Of a stretch of 64,000 nucleotides of DNA, positions 44,309 to 54,589 are shown in pieces. This DNA comes from Pseudarthrobacter sp. NBSH8 (GTDB lineage Bacteria; Actinomycetota; Actinomycetes; Actinomycetales; Micrococcaceae): positions 3,720,001 to 3,784,000 of the forward strand of contig NZ_CP043178.1 of assembly GCF_014217545.1 (NCBI RefSeq), written 5' to 3'. The translations under genes were made by a program, and so were the position numbers. The notes below the pieces were generated by a model. The model saw only the letters and a program-made list of their open reading frames with translations, did not search any database and was not told the DNA's origin. Numbering within the stretch: position 1 is the stretch's first letter; each line of letters opens with the position of its first letter.

Positions 44309-44347
44309 GTTTCGGCGCCTGCTTGGTTGGTTTCGGAACCGTTTCGG
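44309..44347 (-). promoter_or_regulatory. Phased GAAAC half-sites upstream of urtA (GlnR-like)
   Basis: On the minus strand CCGAAAC occurs three times (44309-44315, 44330-44336, 44341-44347), with starts 21 and 11 bp apart, that is two turns and one turn. Actinobacterial GlnR sites use GTnAC/GAAAC half-sites with an 11-bp period. Position about 100-130 bp upstream of urtA fits nitrogen control. The rest of the 306-bp gap 44214-44519 shows no gene. Confidence 0.5.
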
Positions 44348-44519
44348 GGCTCTCGCTATCCCGGCCTGAAGTTGAGGTGCACCACAATCGTGCGGGAAAA
44401 AACCGCGGGACGGCGGGCCTTGGGAGAATTAACCTGCGGGAAACCTGCCGCGGCGTAACTTTGGCCCGGCAGCCGGACACAATCCGGCCCGGACACGAAT
44501 GACCGGCCCTGACCTGCGG

Positions 44520-44945
44520 CTATTCGCCGAGCGCTCTCGGCCGCCAGACCACCACGGCCTGGGATCGGGCGCGGGGGCGCTGGCCGCGGGCCAGGCTCAC
44601 CACGTCGCCGGCGGCACCGGCCGCGAAGATCCGCGAATCAAGGGGATCCCGACGGCGGACCAGCTCCTCGGTCAGCTCGCCCACCCTGCGCTGCAGCGCG
44701 GCCACCTGGTTCTCGAGCTCAAGGATCCGTTTGATGCCTTCAAGGGAGACGCCTTCGTGGGACAGCCGCTGGACTTCACGCAGCATGTTGACGTCCCGCT
44801 GCGAGTAGCGGCGCGATTTCCCCGGCGCCCGGCTGGGCGAGACAATGCCCAGCCGGTCGTACTGCCGGAGCGTCTGCGGGTGCATATCCGCCAGTTCAGC
44901 CGCGACGGAGATCACGAAGATCGGCTGGTCAGCGCTGATGTCCAC
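44520..44945 (-). CDS. hspR: MerR-type heat-shock repressor HspR
   Basis: 141 residues. The MerR DNA-binding domain spans about 8-75 (ISVAAELADMHPQTLRQYDRLGIVSPSRAPGKSRRYSQRDVNMLREVQRL), followed by a coiled-coil dimerisation helix (LELENQVAALQRRVGELTEEL). HspR binds HAIR inverted repeats, using DnaK as co-repressor in Streptomyces. Two HAIR-like sites flank the dnaK promoter upstream. GTG start, 15 bp after dnaJ; last gene of the operon. Confidence 0.95.
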   Translation of the reverse strand: MDISADQPIFVISVAAELADMHPQTLRQYDRLGIVSPSRAPGKSRRYSQRDVNMLREVQRLSHEGVSLEGIKRILELENQVAALQRRVGELTEELVRRRDPLDSRIFAAGAAGDVVSLARGQRPRARSQAVVVWRPRALGE

Positions 44946-44960
44946 GGTCTGCTCCGTTGC

Positions 44961-45935
44961 TTAGAGCCGGGCCTTGGCGGCCAGGCCCTCACGGACATCG
45001 GCGTCGGCGGTGGCTTCGGCAAAGGCCTTCACGGCTGCTTCGGCTTCCTTGTTCAGGTTCTTCGGAACCGCGACGTCGATGGTCACCAGGAGATCGCCGG
45101 TTACCTTGGAGGTCTTCACGCCGTGGCCTTTGACCCGGAGCGTTCGCCCCGAGGGCGTGCCGGCCGGAACGCGGACCTTCACGGTCTCGCCGTCGATCGT
45201 GGGGACCTGGATGTCGGCGCCCAAAGCAGCTTCCGGGAAGGTGACCGGGACATGGATGCGGAGGTTGTCGCCGTCACGCGTGTAAAACTCGTGGGGCTTG
45301 ACGGACACGGCCACCATCAGGTCGCCGTTGCCGGCAGGCCCTGGCTGGCCCTTGCCACGGACGCGCACCTTCTGGCCGTCCTTGATGCCGGCGGGAACGC
45401 GGACGTCAATGACGTCACCGCTGGGTTCGCGCAGGCCGATGGTGGTGCCGCGGATGGACCCGGAGAAGGAAATGCTGGTGGTCGCTGTGCGGTCGGCACC
45501 CTTCGAAGGCGGACGCTGGAAGCCGGGCTGGCCACCGAATCCACCGCCGCCAAACAGATCGGCGAACTCGGGCGGGATGCCGCCTGACCGGTTGAACCCG
45601 CTGGGCTGACGCCCTTGGCCGCCGGTGAACAACCCGCCAAACATGTCCTCGAAGCCGCCGTTGCCGCCGCCGGCCCCGCCGGGAGCGAACCTGGCGCCGC
45701 CGCCCATGGCCCGGATGGCGTCATACTGCTGGCGCTCATCCGGATCAGACAGCACCGAGTAGGCCTCGGAGATGTCCTTGAATTTCTTCTCCGACGCAAC
45801 GTTCCCCGAGTTTGTATCCGGGTGGTGCTGGCGGGCAAGTTTCCGGTAGGCCTTCTTGATGTCGGCGTCGGAAGCGTCCTTGGCGATACCAAGGATCGCG
45901 TAAAAGTCCTTGTCAACCCAATCCTGGCTAGCCAA
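44961..45935 (-). CDS. dnaJ: DnaJ-type co-chaperone without zinc finger
   Basis: 324 residues. The J-domain (about 10-75) carries HPD at 38-40, followed by a Gly/Phe-rich linker (about 80-145) and the two C-terminal substrate-binding subdomains (about 150-305). The CxxCxGxG zinc repeats of classical DnaJ are absent, as in CbpA and in the DnaJ of many actinobacterial hspR operons. It delivers clients to DnaK and stimulates its ATPase. The start is a TTG with AAAGGA seven bases upstream. Confidence 0.94.
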   Translation of the reverse strand: MASQDWVDKDFYAILGIAKDASDADIKKAYRKLARQHHPDTNSGNVASEKKFKDISEAYSVLSDPDERQQYDAIRAMGGGARFAPGGAGGGNGGFEDMFGGLFTGGQGRQPSGFNRSGGIPPEFADLFGGGGFGGQPGFQRPPSKGADRTATTSISFSGSIRGTTIGLREPSGDVIDVRVPAGIKDGQKVRVRGKGQPGPAGNGDLMVAVSVKPHEFYTRDGDNLRIHVPVTFPEAALGADIQVPTIDGETVKVRVPAGTPSGRTLRVKGHGVKTSKVTGDLLVTIDVAVPKNLNKEAEAAVKAFAEATADADVREGLAAKARL

Positions 45936-45992
45936 TGGCGTTTCCTTTCAAAAGTACAAAAGCGTTAAGGCGAGATTACCGCCAGCGCGGAG

Positions 45993-46110
45993 GCCGGATA
46001 TGGGGCGGCGGTGTGGAGGGCACCCGTGGGGGGCCCGCTGCCGCGAGGGTCCCGACGCGAGCTTGCGAGCGTTGGGAGCGGCAGGGGACGGGCACCGCCC
46101 CATATCCGGC
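45993..46110. repeat. 118-bp inverted-repeat element between dnaJ and grpE
   Basis: GCCGGATATGGGGCGG (45993-46008) and its exact complement (46095-46110) enclose 86 bp. The enclosed sequence can itself fold: CTGCCGC pairs with GCGGCAG, and CCCGACGC with GCGTTGGG across a GCGAGC-rich loop. The element lies inside the heat-shock operon, so it would be transcribed and highly structured. Confidence 0.75.
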
Positions 46111-46128
46111 GTAGCGCATCGGTGAGGA

Positions 46129-46815
46129 TCAGGCCGGGACGGCCACAATCACCTGTGCTGCGCGGAGCACGCGGTCCCCTGACTTGTAGCCGGAGCGGAG
46201 CACCTGGCTGACGGTGTCAACCTCGATGTCTTCGCCAGGCTGCTGGATGAGGGCCTCGTGGATCGTGGGATCGAACTCCACTCCGGTCTCATCAATGCGG
46301 ACCAGGCCGTACGTCTTCAGCGCGTTCTCCAATTTGGTGGCGATCGCGGCGAACGGGCCGTCGGACAGGTCACCGTGCTGGCGGGCGGCGTCGACGTCGT
46401 CAAGTACCGGAAGCAGGGAGTTCAGGACGCCGATGACGGCCATCTCCCCTGCCACGGCCCGGTCGCGCTCAACGCGCTTGCGGTAGTTGACGTATTCAGC
46501 CTGGAGCCGGAGAAGATCGTTCTTCATCTCGGCGGCTTCAGCCTGTCCTGCACCCTGTGCCACCGATTCCTCGGCCGGGACCTCGATGCCGTTGAGGATT
46601 TCCTCGGCCTGGGCGAGCGCATCGCCGTCGCTGTCCACAGGCTCGCCCACCGGGGACTCGCCTGCCGGCGCGTCAGCGGGCTGCCCGCCCTCCGGGTGCC
46701 GGGCCTGCCCGGTCACCGGATCAACCTTGCGGTTGTCCCGGATGACCGGCTCCTGGTGGCCGCTGCCCTGGTCTGGTGAAGAGTTGTGCTCTTCCTCGTT
46801 ACCGTGGTGCGGCAT
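46129..46815 (-). CDS. grpE: Nucleotide exchange factor GrpE
   Basis: 228 residues. An acidic, Pro/Gly-rich N-terminus (about 1-75) precedes the long coiled-coil helix (EMKNDLLRLQAEYVNYRKRVERDR, about 95-120) and the C-terminal beta-wing domain ending GVEFDPTIHEALIQQPGEDIEVDTVSQVLRSGYKSGDRVLRAAQVIV, the GrpE signature. It releases ADP from DnaK. It begins two bases after the dnaK stop. Confidence 0.95.
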   Translation of the reverse strand: MPHHGNEEEHNSSPDQGSGHQEPVIRDNRKVDPVTGQARHPEGGQPADAPAGESPVGEPVDSDGDALAQAEEILNGIEVPAEESVAQGAGQAEAAEMKNDLLRLQAEYVNYRKRVERDRAVAGEMAVIGVLNSLLPVLDDVDAARQHGDLSDGPFAAIATKLENALKTYGLVRIDETGVEFDPTIHEALIQQPGEDIEVDTVSQVLRSGYKSGDRVLRAAQVIVAVPA

Positions 46816-46817
46816 GG

Positions 46818-48752
<1,935 letters not shown>

Positions 48753-48754
<2 letters not shown>

Positions 48755-48780
48755 TTTACTCAGGGCGCAAGCGATGTCAA
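48753..48780 (-). promoter_or_regulatory. dnaK operon promoter
   Basis: On the minus strand a perfect TTGACA (48775-48780), 16 bp, then TAAAGT (48753-48758). Both flanks are covered by HAIR elements. Confidence 0.7.
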
Positions 48781-48816
48781 TCCAAGGTTGAGCGGAGTCC
48801 GCTCAACCTTGGATTG
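48778..48816. promoter_or_regulatory. HAIR operator 2 inside a perfect 39-bp palindrome
   Basis: Arms of 19 bp (48778-48796 and 48798-48816) are exact complements around one base. The centre holds GTTGAGC-N7-GCTCAAC, a HAIR-type site, and the edge overlaps the -35 hexamer. Its centre is 53 bp from that of HAIR 1. The extended arms could also act as a hairpin for minus-strand transcripts from the right. Confidence 0.75.
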
Positions 48817-48911
48817 TTAGGTCACGGCATCTTCGGGCTATCCCCGGATTTCCGGGGCATTTATGCCGAAATTCCGCTTCCCCGGCGGTAGTTCGCTGTG
48901 CGTGAACGGCA

Positions 48912-49139
48912 CTACGGGTTCTTGTCCTCGTCCACTTCCACTTCGCGGGCGCTGTCAACGGAGCCGGCCTCGCCATAGTCACCTTCGGGGTAATCGCCTT
49001 CCTCGGGCTGGTTCTCCGCGCCGCCCACAACGCCGGCCTCGCCGTAGTCACCTTCCTCATACTGGCCGCCTTCACCCTCCAAACCGGGTTCGGTGCTGCC
49101 CTTGCGGCGGTCTTCTTCAGGTGCGGTGTTCTCACTCAT
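48912..49139 (-). CDS. Small acidic protein with internal repeats
   Basis: 75 residues from the ATG at 49139 with GGAG about ten bases upstream. Very acidic and Gly-rich; EEGDYGEAG-type units occur twice (about 27-36 and 45-58). No hydrophobic core, so likely disordered. No family recognised. It lies alone between the dnaK promoter and an exporter; a hairpin at about 48842-48857 lies beyond its stop. Confidence 0.6.
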   Translation of the reverse strand: MSENTAPEEDRRKGSTEPGLEGEGGQYEEGDYGEAGVVGGAENQPEEGDYPEGDYGEAGSVDSAREVEVDEDKNP

Positions 49140-49312
49140 GACGTGATCTCTCCTTTGAGTTTCCGCGTCCATCCGGGCGCAATTGGAGTCTACTCAGCCG
49201 GAGGCCTGCTAAACAGGGGGTGGCGCAGGCTTCGGGGCGCCCTCCGGGTTTCCGTCAGGCGCCGAGGCCGGCCATCCCCGCGAAGACGGCGAGGTGGTGC
49301 TCAAAGAGTTCA

Positions 49313-51547
49313 TCACGGGCCCGGACGGCGGCCGGCGCCCTCCGTCTCGGATGGGCGGGCTTCGTCGTCGCGGAGCTCTGACGCGTCCAGCTCAGGCCTG
49401 CCCAGCTTGCCGGGCCACCAGATGCGCGGGCCGATGTCGTAAGCCAGCGCGGGGACCAGGAGCGAGCGCACCAGCACAGTGTCCAGCAGCACGCCGAACG
49501 CCACAATGAAGGCAAGCTGTACCAGGAACATGATGGGGATGACCCCCAGCGCGGCGAACGTGGCGGCGAGCACCACACCGGCAGAGGTGATCACGCCGCC
49601 GGTCACGCCAAGGCCGCGCAGGATGCCCGGCCGGGTCCCGTGCTTCAACGATTCCTCCCGCACCCGGCTCATCAGGAAGATGTTGTAGTCAACGCCCAGG
49701 GCCACCAGGAACACAAACCCGAACAACGGCACAGTGGCGTCAGCGCCGGGGAATCCCAGCAGGCTGTTGAAGACCACAGCCGAGACGCCCATGGCTGCCC
49801 CGTACGACAACACCACGGAGAGCACCAACAGCACCGGCGCCACCACGGAGCGAAGCAGCAGCATCAGGATGAACAGAATAACCACCAGCACGATGGGGAT
49901 AATGATCACCAGGTCGCGCTGGGCGGTGATGTTGGTGTCCAGGGCCGTGGCGGTCACACCGCCAACCAAAGCGCCGGCGTCGACCGTTTTTACGTCTTGG
50001 CGCAGCGCCTTGACCGAGTCCTCCGCCTCAATGGAATCCGCGGCATAGTTGAGCGTGGCGTTGATCAGCACCTTGCCGTCGTGGACGTCGGGAGCGCTGG
50101 GACTGCTGGGCGCGCCGGGTGCTGCTGGTTCGGTGGAAATGATCGGCACCCCGCCTTCAGCCAGGAGGTAGGCGTCCCCCACGCCGTCGGCCGCTTTGAC
50201 CTTTGCCAGCACTTCATCGGCTTTGCTTTCGTCCGCAATGACGACGGCGGGGCTGCCGCTGCCGGCGTCGAAATGCCGCGCCAGCGCGTCCTGGCCGTCC
50301 ACCGCATTGGACGCGGTGAGGATGACGTCGGTCTGCGGCACGCCGTTGGCCTTCAGCTGCAGCACGCCGGCCGAAGCCACCAAAAGGAGGAGGACCGACG
50401 CCACCCAGACCGTGCGCGGGCGGCGGGAAACCAGCGACCCGGTGGCCCGCCAGATGCCCTTCTGCCCCTCCAGGCCGCTGACCAGTTCGGGCTCACGCTC
50501 GCCCGCCGGAACCAGCTTGGGGCGGAACGGCCAGAACGCGGCCCGGCCCAGGAGCGCCATCAGAGCGGGCAGTAGGGTCAGCGCGGCGAACAGCGAGCAG
50601 AGGATGCCGGCGGCCGCAACAGGGCCCAGCGCCTTGTTGGAATTCAGGTCCGAGAACAGCAGGCAGAGCAGGGCAATGATGACGGTGGCGCCGGATGCCA
50701 GGATCGGCTCGAACGACGCCTTCCACGCCGTTAGCACGGCTGCGGTCCGGTTGCGCGTGTGGGTCAGGGCCTCGCGGAACCTCGCCACGTACAGCAGCGC
50801 ATAGTCCGTGGCCGCGCCGATCACCAGGATGGACAGGATGCCCTGGCTCTGGCCGCTCAACTGGATCCAGCCGAGCTTGGCCATGCCGAAAACGAGCAGA
50901 ATGGCGGCGCACAACGCAAAGACCGAGGTGAGCAACACGGCGAGGGGCAGGAGAAGCGAGCGGTAGACGATGAGCAGGATCAGGAACACCGCACCGAGTG
51001 CCACCAGGAGCAGGATGCCGTCGATGCCGGCGAAGGCGCTGACCAGGTCTGCGGTCAGGCCCGCGGGGCCGGTGACGAAGGTCTGCATGCCTTCAGGAGC
51101 GGAATCCGCCAAAAAGTCCCGCAACTCCTGGACGGATTCCTTCAGCTCACCGGTGGACCCGATCGGAACGATGAACTGGACTGCTTTCCCGTCTTCCGAA
51201 GGGATGGGTCCGATCACAGCGCTGCCTGATTCGAGGCCCTCCAGTCCCGTTTTCAGGGATGCCAGTTCGCCAAGCTCCGCGGGGCTTATGGCGTCGCGGT
51301 TCTCGATGACGATAACGGCCGGCACTTCGTCTGAATCACGGAACTTCGCCTGCCAGTCCTGCGCGGCGGTGGCTTCGGCGCTGGCCGGCAGGAAGGAAGC
51401 CTGGTCATTGGAGGAGACCTCGTCGAGGCGCCCGAAGGTGGGTCCGCCCACCCCGGCGATGGCCAGCCACGTGAGCACCAACAAAACAGGAAGGAGCCAG
51501 CGCAGCCAGAACGGAACGCTCGCGCTGTGTTGGGGACTGGATTTCAT
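49313..51547 (-). CDS. MMPL-family RND transporter
   Basis: 744 residues with the duplicated RND layout. One helix is near the N-terminus, a large extracytoplasmic loop spans about 40-165, then five helices including LSILVIGAATDYALLYVARFREAL (proton-relay type GxxxDY, about 245). The second half repeats the plan with LVALGVDYNIFLMSRVREES (about 625). MMPL proteins export lipids or drugs using proton motive force. It is divergent from a MarR regulator with palindromes between them, implying MarR-controlled efflux. Confidence 0.92.
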   Translation of the reverse strand: MKSSPQHSASVPFWLRWLLPVLLVLTWLAIAGVGGPTFGRLDEVSSNDQASFLPASAEATAAQDWQAKFRDSDEVPAVIVIENRDAISPAELGELASLKTGLEGLESGSAVIGPIPSEDGKAVQFIVPIGSTGELKESVQELRDFLADSAPEGMQTFVTGPAGLTADLVSAFAGIDGILLLVALGAVFLILLIVYRSLLLPLAVLLTSVFALCAAILLVFGMAKLGWIQLSGQSQGILSILVIGAATDYALLYVARFREALTHTRNRTAAVLTAWKASFEPILASGATVIIALLCLLFSDLNSNKALGPVAAAGILCSLFAALTLLPALMALLGRAAFWPFRPKLVPAGEREPELVSGLEGQKGIWRATGSLVSRRPRTVWVASVLLLLVASAGVLQLKANGVPQTDVILTASNAVDGQDALARHFDAGSGSPAVVIADESKADEVLAKVKAADGVGDAYLLAEGGVPIISTEPAAPGAPSSPSAPDVHDGKVLINATLNYAADSIEAEDSVKALRQDVKTVDAGALVGGVTATALDTNITAQRDLVIIIPIVLVVILFILMLLLRSVVAPVLLVLSVVLSYGAAMGVSAVVFNSLLGFPGADATVPLFGFVFLVALGVDYNIFLMSRVREESLKHGTRPGILRGLGVTGGVITSAGVVLAATFAALGVIPIMFLVQLAFIVAFGVLLDTVLVRSLLVPALAYDIGPRIWWPGKLGRPELDASELRDDEARPSETEGAGRRPGP

Positions 51548-51592
51548 GATTCCTACTTCACCTAGGGTGGCCGGGTAAGCTTGTGTCCATAA

Positions 51593-51616
51593 TAGAGTAT
51601 CTCTAAGATAGAGATA
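51593..51616. promoter_or_regulatory. Overlapping palindromes between the MMPL and MarR genes (MarR operator)
   Basis: TAGAG-TAT-CTCTA (51593-51605) overlaps TATCTCT-AAGAT-AGAGATA (51598-51616); both are perfect inverted repeats, AT-rich in a GC-rich background. MarR dimers usually bind 16-20-bp sites of this kind in divergent intergenic regions. Confidence 0.75.
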
Positions 51617-51729
51617 AATACCCGGGATTTTTTGTTCTACACCAATCAGCTGGCATCGCTGCAGTAATATCCGTCAGGGCACCAGGCAAGTTCACGGGCA
51701 CCAGGCAAGCGAGTGGAGGAGGGCCGGAT

Positions 51730-52239
51730 ATGACGGACGAATCGTTCCAGCGCCCACCGAACTCCGCGCCCTTTGCCCTTGTCCGCCTGCTCCAGGACTT
51801 CACCCTGGAGGCCAACCGCTACGTGGACACCGCCGGCGGCCGCAACGACATGCACCGCACGGACCTCAATGCGCTGGCGGCGATCATGCGGCACACCGCC
51901 AAGGGCCTGGTGGTCACGCCGGGCATCCTGCGCAAAGAACTCAACCTCAGCTCCCCCGCCACCACCGCCCTCATCGACCGGCTGGACAGTTCGGGGCACG
52001 TGGTCAGAGAGCGTCTCGGCCCGGACCGGCGGCAGGTCCAGCTCCGCATGACACCGAAGGCGTTCCAGGACGGCAGTGCCATGTTCATGCCGCTGTCGCG
52101 CCACATGGGTACCGCCATGGCGGACTTCTCGCCCGCCGAACTGGAGCTCGTCACGCGATTCATGACCGCCATGGTGGAGGCCACCGTCGCGGCCCGTGAG
52201 GAGGCGGCCGGCGGCGGCCCCGCCGCCCCCGCCAAGTAG
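51730..52239 (+). CDS. MarR-family transcriptional regulator
   Basis: 169 residues with the winged helix-turn-helix: LAAIMRHTAKGLVVTPGILRKELNLSSPATTALIDRLDSSGHVVRERLGPDRRQVQLRMTPKA (about 48-112), including the wing Asp-Arg-Arg. Helices at both ends form the dimer interface. It probably represses the divergent MMPL exporter and itself through the palindromes at 51593-51616 until a ligand binds. Confidence 0.9.
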   Translation: MTDESFQRPPNSAPFALVRLLQDFTLEANRYVDTAGGRNDMHRTDLNALAAIMRHTAKGLVVTPGILRKELNLSSPATTALIDRLDSSGHVVRERLGPDRRQVQLRMTPKAFQDGSAMFMPLSRHMGTAMADFSPAELELVTRFMTAMVEATVAAREEAAGGGPAAPAK

Positions 52240-52283
52240 GAAGGTTCCGTCCGTTTTCCATTGGGGAGGGGTAGCGTTTCACT

Positions 52284-53102
52284 ATGAGCGCGCAGCAGCC
52301 TGACGACGATGTGTACACGCACGGCCACCACGATTCTGTGGTCCGCGCCCACGCCTCCAGGACCGCGGAGAACTCCGCGGCCTTTGTCATTCCCCACCTC
52401 ACGCCCGGGGTTTCAGTGCTCGACGTCGGCTGCGGCCCTGGGAGCATCACCTGCGATTTCGCGGGGCTGGTGTCGCCAGGAAAAGTCACCGGCCTGGACC
52501 GGTCACCGAACATCATCGCCCAGGCCACGGCACTGGCCGCCGAGCGCGGCGTGGCCAATGCGGAATTCTTGGCCGGCAACATCTATGACCTCGACTTCGA
52601 GGACGAAACGTTCGACGTCGTGCATGCCCACCAGGTGCTCCAGCACCTCACCGATCCTGTGGAGGCGTTGCGCGAGATGCGCCGGGTGGCGAAACCGGGC
52701 GGCATTGTGGCAGTGCGCGACGCCGACTTCCACGGCATGAGCTGGTACCCGGCCATCCCTGAGCTGGACGAATGGATGGACCTGTACCAGCGGATCGCCC
52801 GCCGCAACGGAGCCGAGCCTGACGCCGGCCGCCGGCTCGTATCCTGGGTCCAGTCCGCGGGCTTCGGCGACGTGGCGCCCACCAGCAGCAACTGGCTGTA
52901 TGCCACCGGGCAACAGCGGAGATGGCAGGCCAGGGTCTGGGGTGAACGGGTGCTGCATTCGGCCTTCGCGGAGCAGGCCCTTGAATACGGCTTCGCCAAT
53001 CCGGCGGACCTGGCCAGGATTTCCGCTGGCTGGCACCGTTGGGGCTCCACCGACGACGGCTGGTTCCTGATCCCGAACGGTGAGGTAATCGCCCGGGCAT
53101 GA
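52284..53102 (+). CDS. UbiE-type SAM-dependent methyltransferase
   Basis: 272 residues. Motif I VLDVGCGPGSITCDFA (about 47-62), ribose-binding Asp in VTGLDRS, then FDVVHAHQVLQHLTDPVEALREMRRVAKPGGIVAVRD, the motif II/III region of ubiquinone/menaquinone-biosynthesis-like methyltransferases. Substrate not determined. It follows marR by 44 bp and could share its transcript. Confidence 0.87.
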   Translation: MSAQQPDDDVYTHGHHDSVVRAHASRTAENSAAFVIPHLTPGVSVLDVGCGPGSITCDFAGLVSPGKVTGLDRSPNIIAQATALAAERGVANAEFLAGNIYDLDFEDETFDVVHAHQVLQHLTDPVEALREMRRVAKPGGIVAVRDADFHGMSWYPAIPELDEWMDLYQRIARRNGAEPDAGRRLVSWVQSAGFGDVAPTSSNWLYATGQQRRWQARVWGERVLHSAFAEQALEYGFANPADLARISAGWHRWGSTDDGWFLIPNGEVIARA

Positions 53103-53212
53103 TTTCCACATAGGCATAACAACGCCTATCCACCCCGCTCTGGCCGCAATAGCGTCGGCACATGAGCTATTGCGGAGAGAACGAATACTGGGCAGAGCCT
53201 TACACCGCCGAG

Positions 53213-53236
53213 GTTGACCAACTAGACTTGGTCAAC
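53213..53236 (+). promoter_or_regulatory. Operator of the toxin-antitoxin operon abutting the start codon
   Basis: GTTGACCAA-CTAGAC-TTGGTCAAC is a perfect 9-bp inverted repeat whose last base is immediately before the antitoxin ATG at 53237. TAGACT in its centre is positioned as a -10 for a leaderless transcript, with CTTACA as a weak -35. Binding of the antitoxin or complex would block transcription. Confidence 0.75.
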
Positions 53237-53473
53237 ATGGGACAATACAACGTCCAGGAGGCAAAAACGCGCCTCTCTGAGCTGTTAAATCTTGTTGAAA
53301 ACGGCGAGGATGTGGTCATTGCCAAGGCAGGCCGCCCGGTGGCCCGGCTGGTGAAAATCGAGCGCCCGCTCAAACGCGAACTGGGCTTCCTGGCGCCCCT
53401 CCAGATCCCTGACGGGTTCTACGAGCCGTGGACCGACGAGGAAATGGGTGTAGTGACGGGTGGCGATCATTGA
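53237..53473 (+). CDS. Phd/YefM-type antitoxin
   Basis: 78 residues from the ATG at 53237. The N-terminal domain (MGQYNVQEAKTRLSELLNLVENGEDVVIAKAGRPVARLVKI) is the DNA-binding Phd/YefM fold: strand, helix with K/R-x-x-L-S-E-L, then the G-R-P-V-A strand. The C-terminal 35 residues bind and neutralise the toxin. Its stop overlaps the toxin ATG by one base. The frame is open further upstream (53162), but the operator location argues for 53237. Confidence 0.9.
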   Translation: MGQYNVQEAKTRLSELLNLVENGEDVVIAKAGRPVARLVKIERPLKRELGFLAPLQIPDGFYEPWTDEEMGVVTGGDH

Positions 53474-53862
53474 TGCGCCTGCTCCTGGACACCCATGTTT
53501 TCCTGTGGGCCCTCGCCGAACCCAGGAAACTGTCCACCAAAGCCAGGAACGCCATCACTAAGCTAGAGAACTCGGTCTATGTCTCGCCCATGACCGCCTA
53601 CGAACTGTCATACAAACACCATCAAGGCAAGCTGCCGTCGGGGGCGGCGATAGTGGCAAGCTTCGGACGGCAGGTGGCCCACCTGTACGCCTCAGAGCTG
53701 GCCATCTCCGCTCCGCATGCGTTGGCCGCCGGTCAGCTGGAATGGGAACACAAGGACCCCTTTGACCGGATCCTGGCTGCGCAAGCCATGGTGGAAGGAC
53801 TGACGCTGGTGACGGCAGATCAGCATCTTCACGCCTTTGAGCCCGTGACCACACTGTGGTGA
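53473..53862 (+). CDS. PIN-domain ribonuclease toxin (VapC-like)
   Basis: 129 residues with the acidic PIN active site: Asp6 (LLLDTHVFLW), Glu44 (TAYELS), Asp95/Asp98 (KDPFDR) and Asp116 (VTADQ). This is the YPIN/DUF variant that pairs with Phd-type antitoxins. It cleaves RNA when free. All catalytic residues are present, so the module looks functional. Confidence 0.92.
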   Translation: MRLLLDTHVFLWALAEPRKLSTKARNAITKLENSVYVSPMTAYELSYKHHQGKLPSGAAIVASFGRQVAHLYASELAISAPHALAAGQLEWEHKDPFDRILAAQAMVEGLTLVTADQHLHAFEPVTTLW

Positions 53863-53925
53863 GGGCGGCACTCACTTGTGGTGAGGGTGCCATTCTTGCG
53901 GTGCTGACGGCACTAAACTTGGCAG

Positions 53926-54549
53926 GTGCAATTCTCCCTTTGGCTCGCCCTCGCGGGCGCCGGTCTCCTGATCAGTTTCACGCCGGGCGCCGGTGCCATC
54001 AACACCATGAGCAACTCGCTGACGTCCGGGTTCCGCCGCTCCATCTGGGGGATCCTTGGCCAGCAGGCAGCGCTGGTTGTCCACGTGGTGATCGTGGCGT
54101 TGGGCGTCGGCGTGCTGGTGGCCAGCTCCCCGGTGGCCTTCAACGTGATCCGCTACGCCGGCGCCGCTTACCTGGTGTACCTGGGTATCCGCCAGTTCCT
54201 GAGCAAACCGGAACTGGACCAGGAACAGGCCGACGCCCTCCGGAATGAGCCCGCCTGGTCAATGTTCCGGCGCGGCCTCTGGGTCAACCTGCTCAATCCG
54301 AAGGCCATCGTTTTCTTCCTCGCGTTTATGCCACAGTTCATCCGCCCGGAACAGCCCCTCCTGCCCCAGTATCTTGTGCTCACGGCCACCGTGGTGGTGA
54401 TCGACATCCTGGTCATGTGGTTCTTCTTCGCTTTTGCCGCCAAATCCTTCCAGCGCTTCACGCACAACGCCCGCGGCCAGAAGATCCTCAGCCGGATCTT
54501 CGGGGTGCTCTTTGTGGGGGTGGGAATTCTCCTCGCCCTGATCCACTAG
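53926..54549 (+). CDS. LysE/RhtB-family amino-acid exporter
   Basis: 207 residues, about six helices. The N-terminal ISFTPGAGAINTMSNSLTSGFRRSIWGILGQQ and the central LLNPKAIVFFLAFMPQF are the LysE/RhtB signatures. It exports a small amino acid or derivative; substrate unknown. GTG start. The downstream gene fragment is unrelated. Confidence 0.9.
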   Translation: MQFSLWLALAGAGLLISFTPGAGAINTMSNSLTSGFRRSIWGILGQQAALVVHVVIVALGVGVLVASSPVAFNVIRYAGAAYLVYLGIRQFLSKPELDQEQADALRNEPAWSMFRRGLWVNLLNPKAIVFFLAFMPQFIRPEQPLLPQYLVLTATVVVIDILVMWFFFAFAAKSFQRFTHNARGQKILSRIFGVLFVGVGILLALIH

Positions 54550-54589
54550 GCCTGGCCACTGGGGCTGATCACCCGGTAGCCCGGCCATC

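Noticed and set aside
49255..49312. Minus-strand frame ending DELFEHHLAVFAGMAGLGA beyond the MMPL stop, perhaps a regulator remnant
   Set aside because: Only about 20 plausible residues, no start, and no second fragment of the same family nearby.
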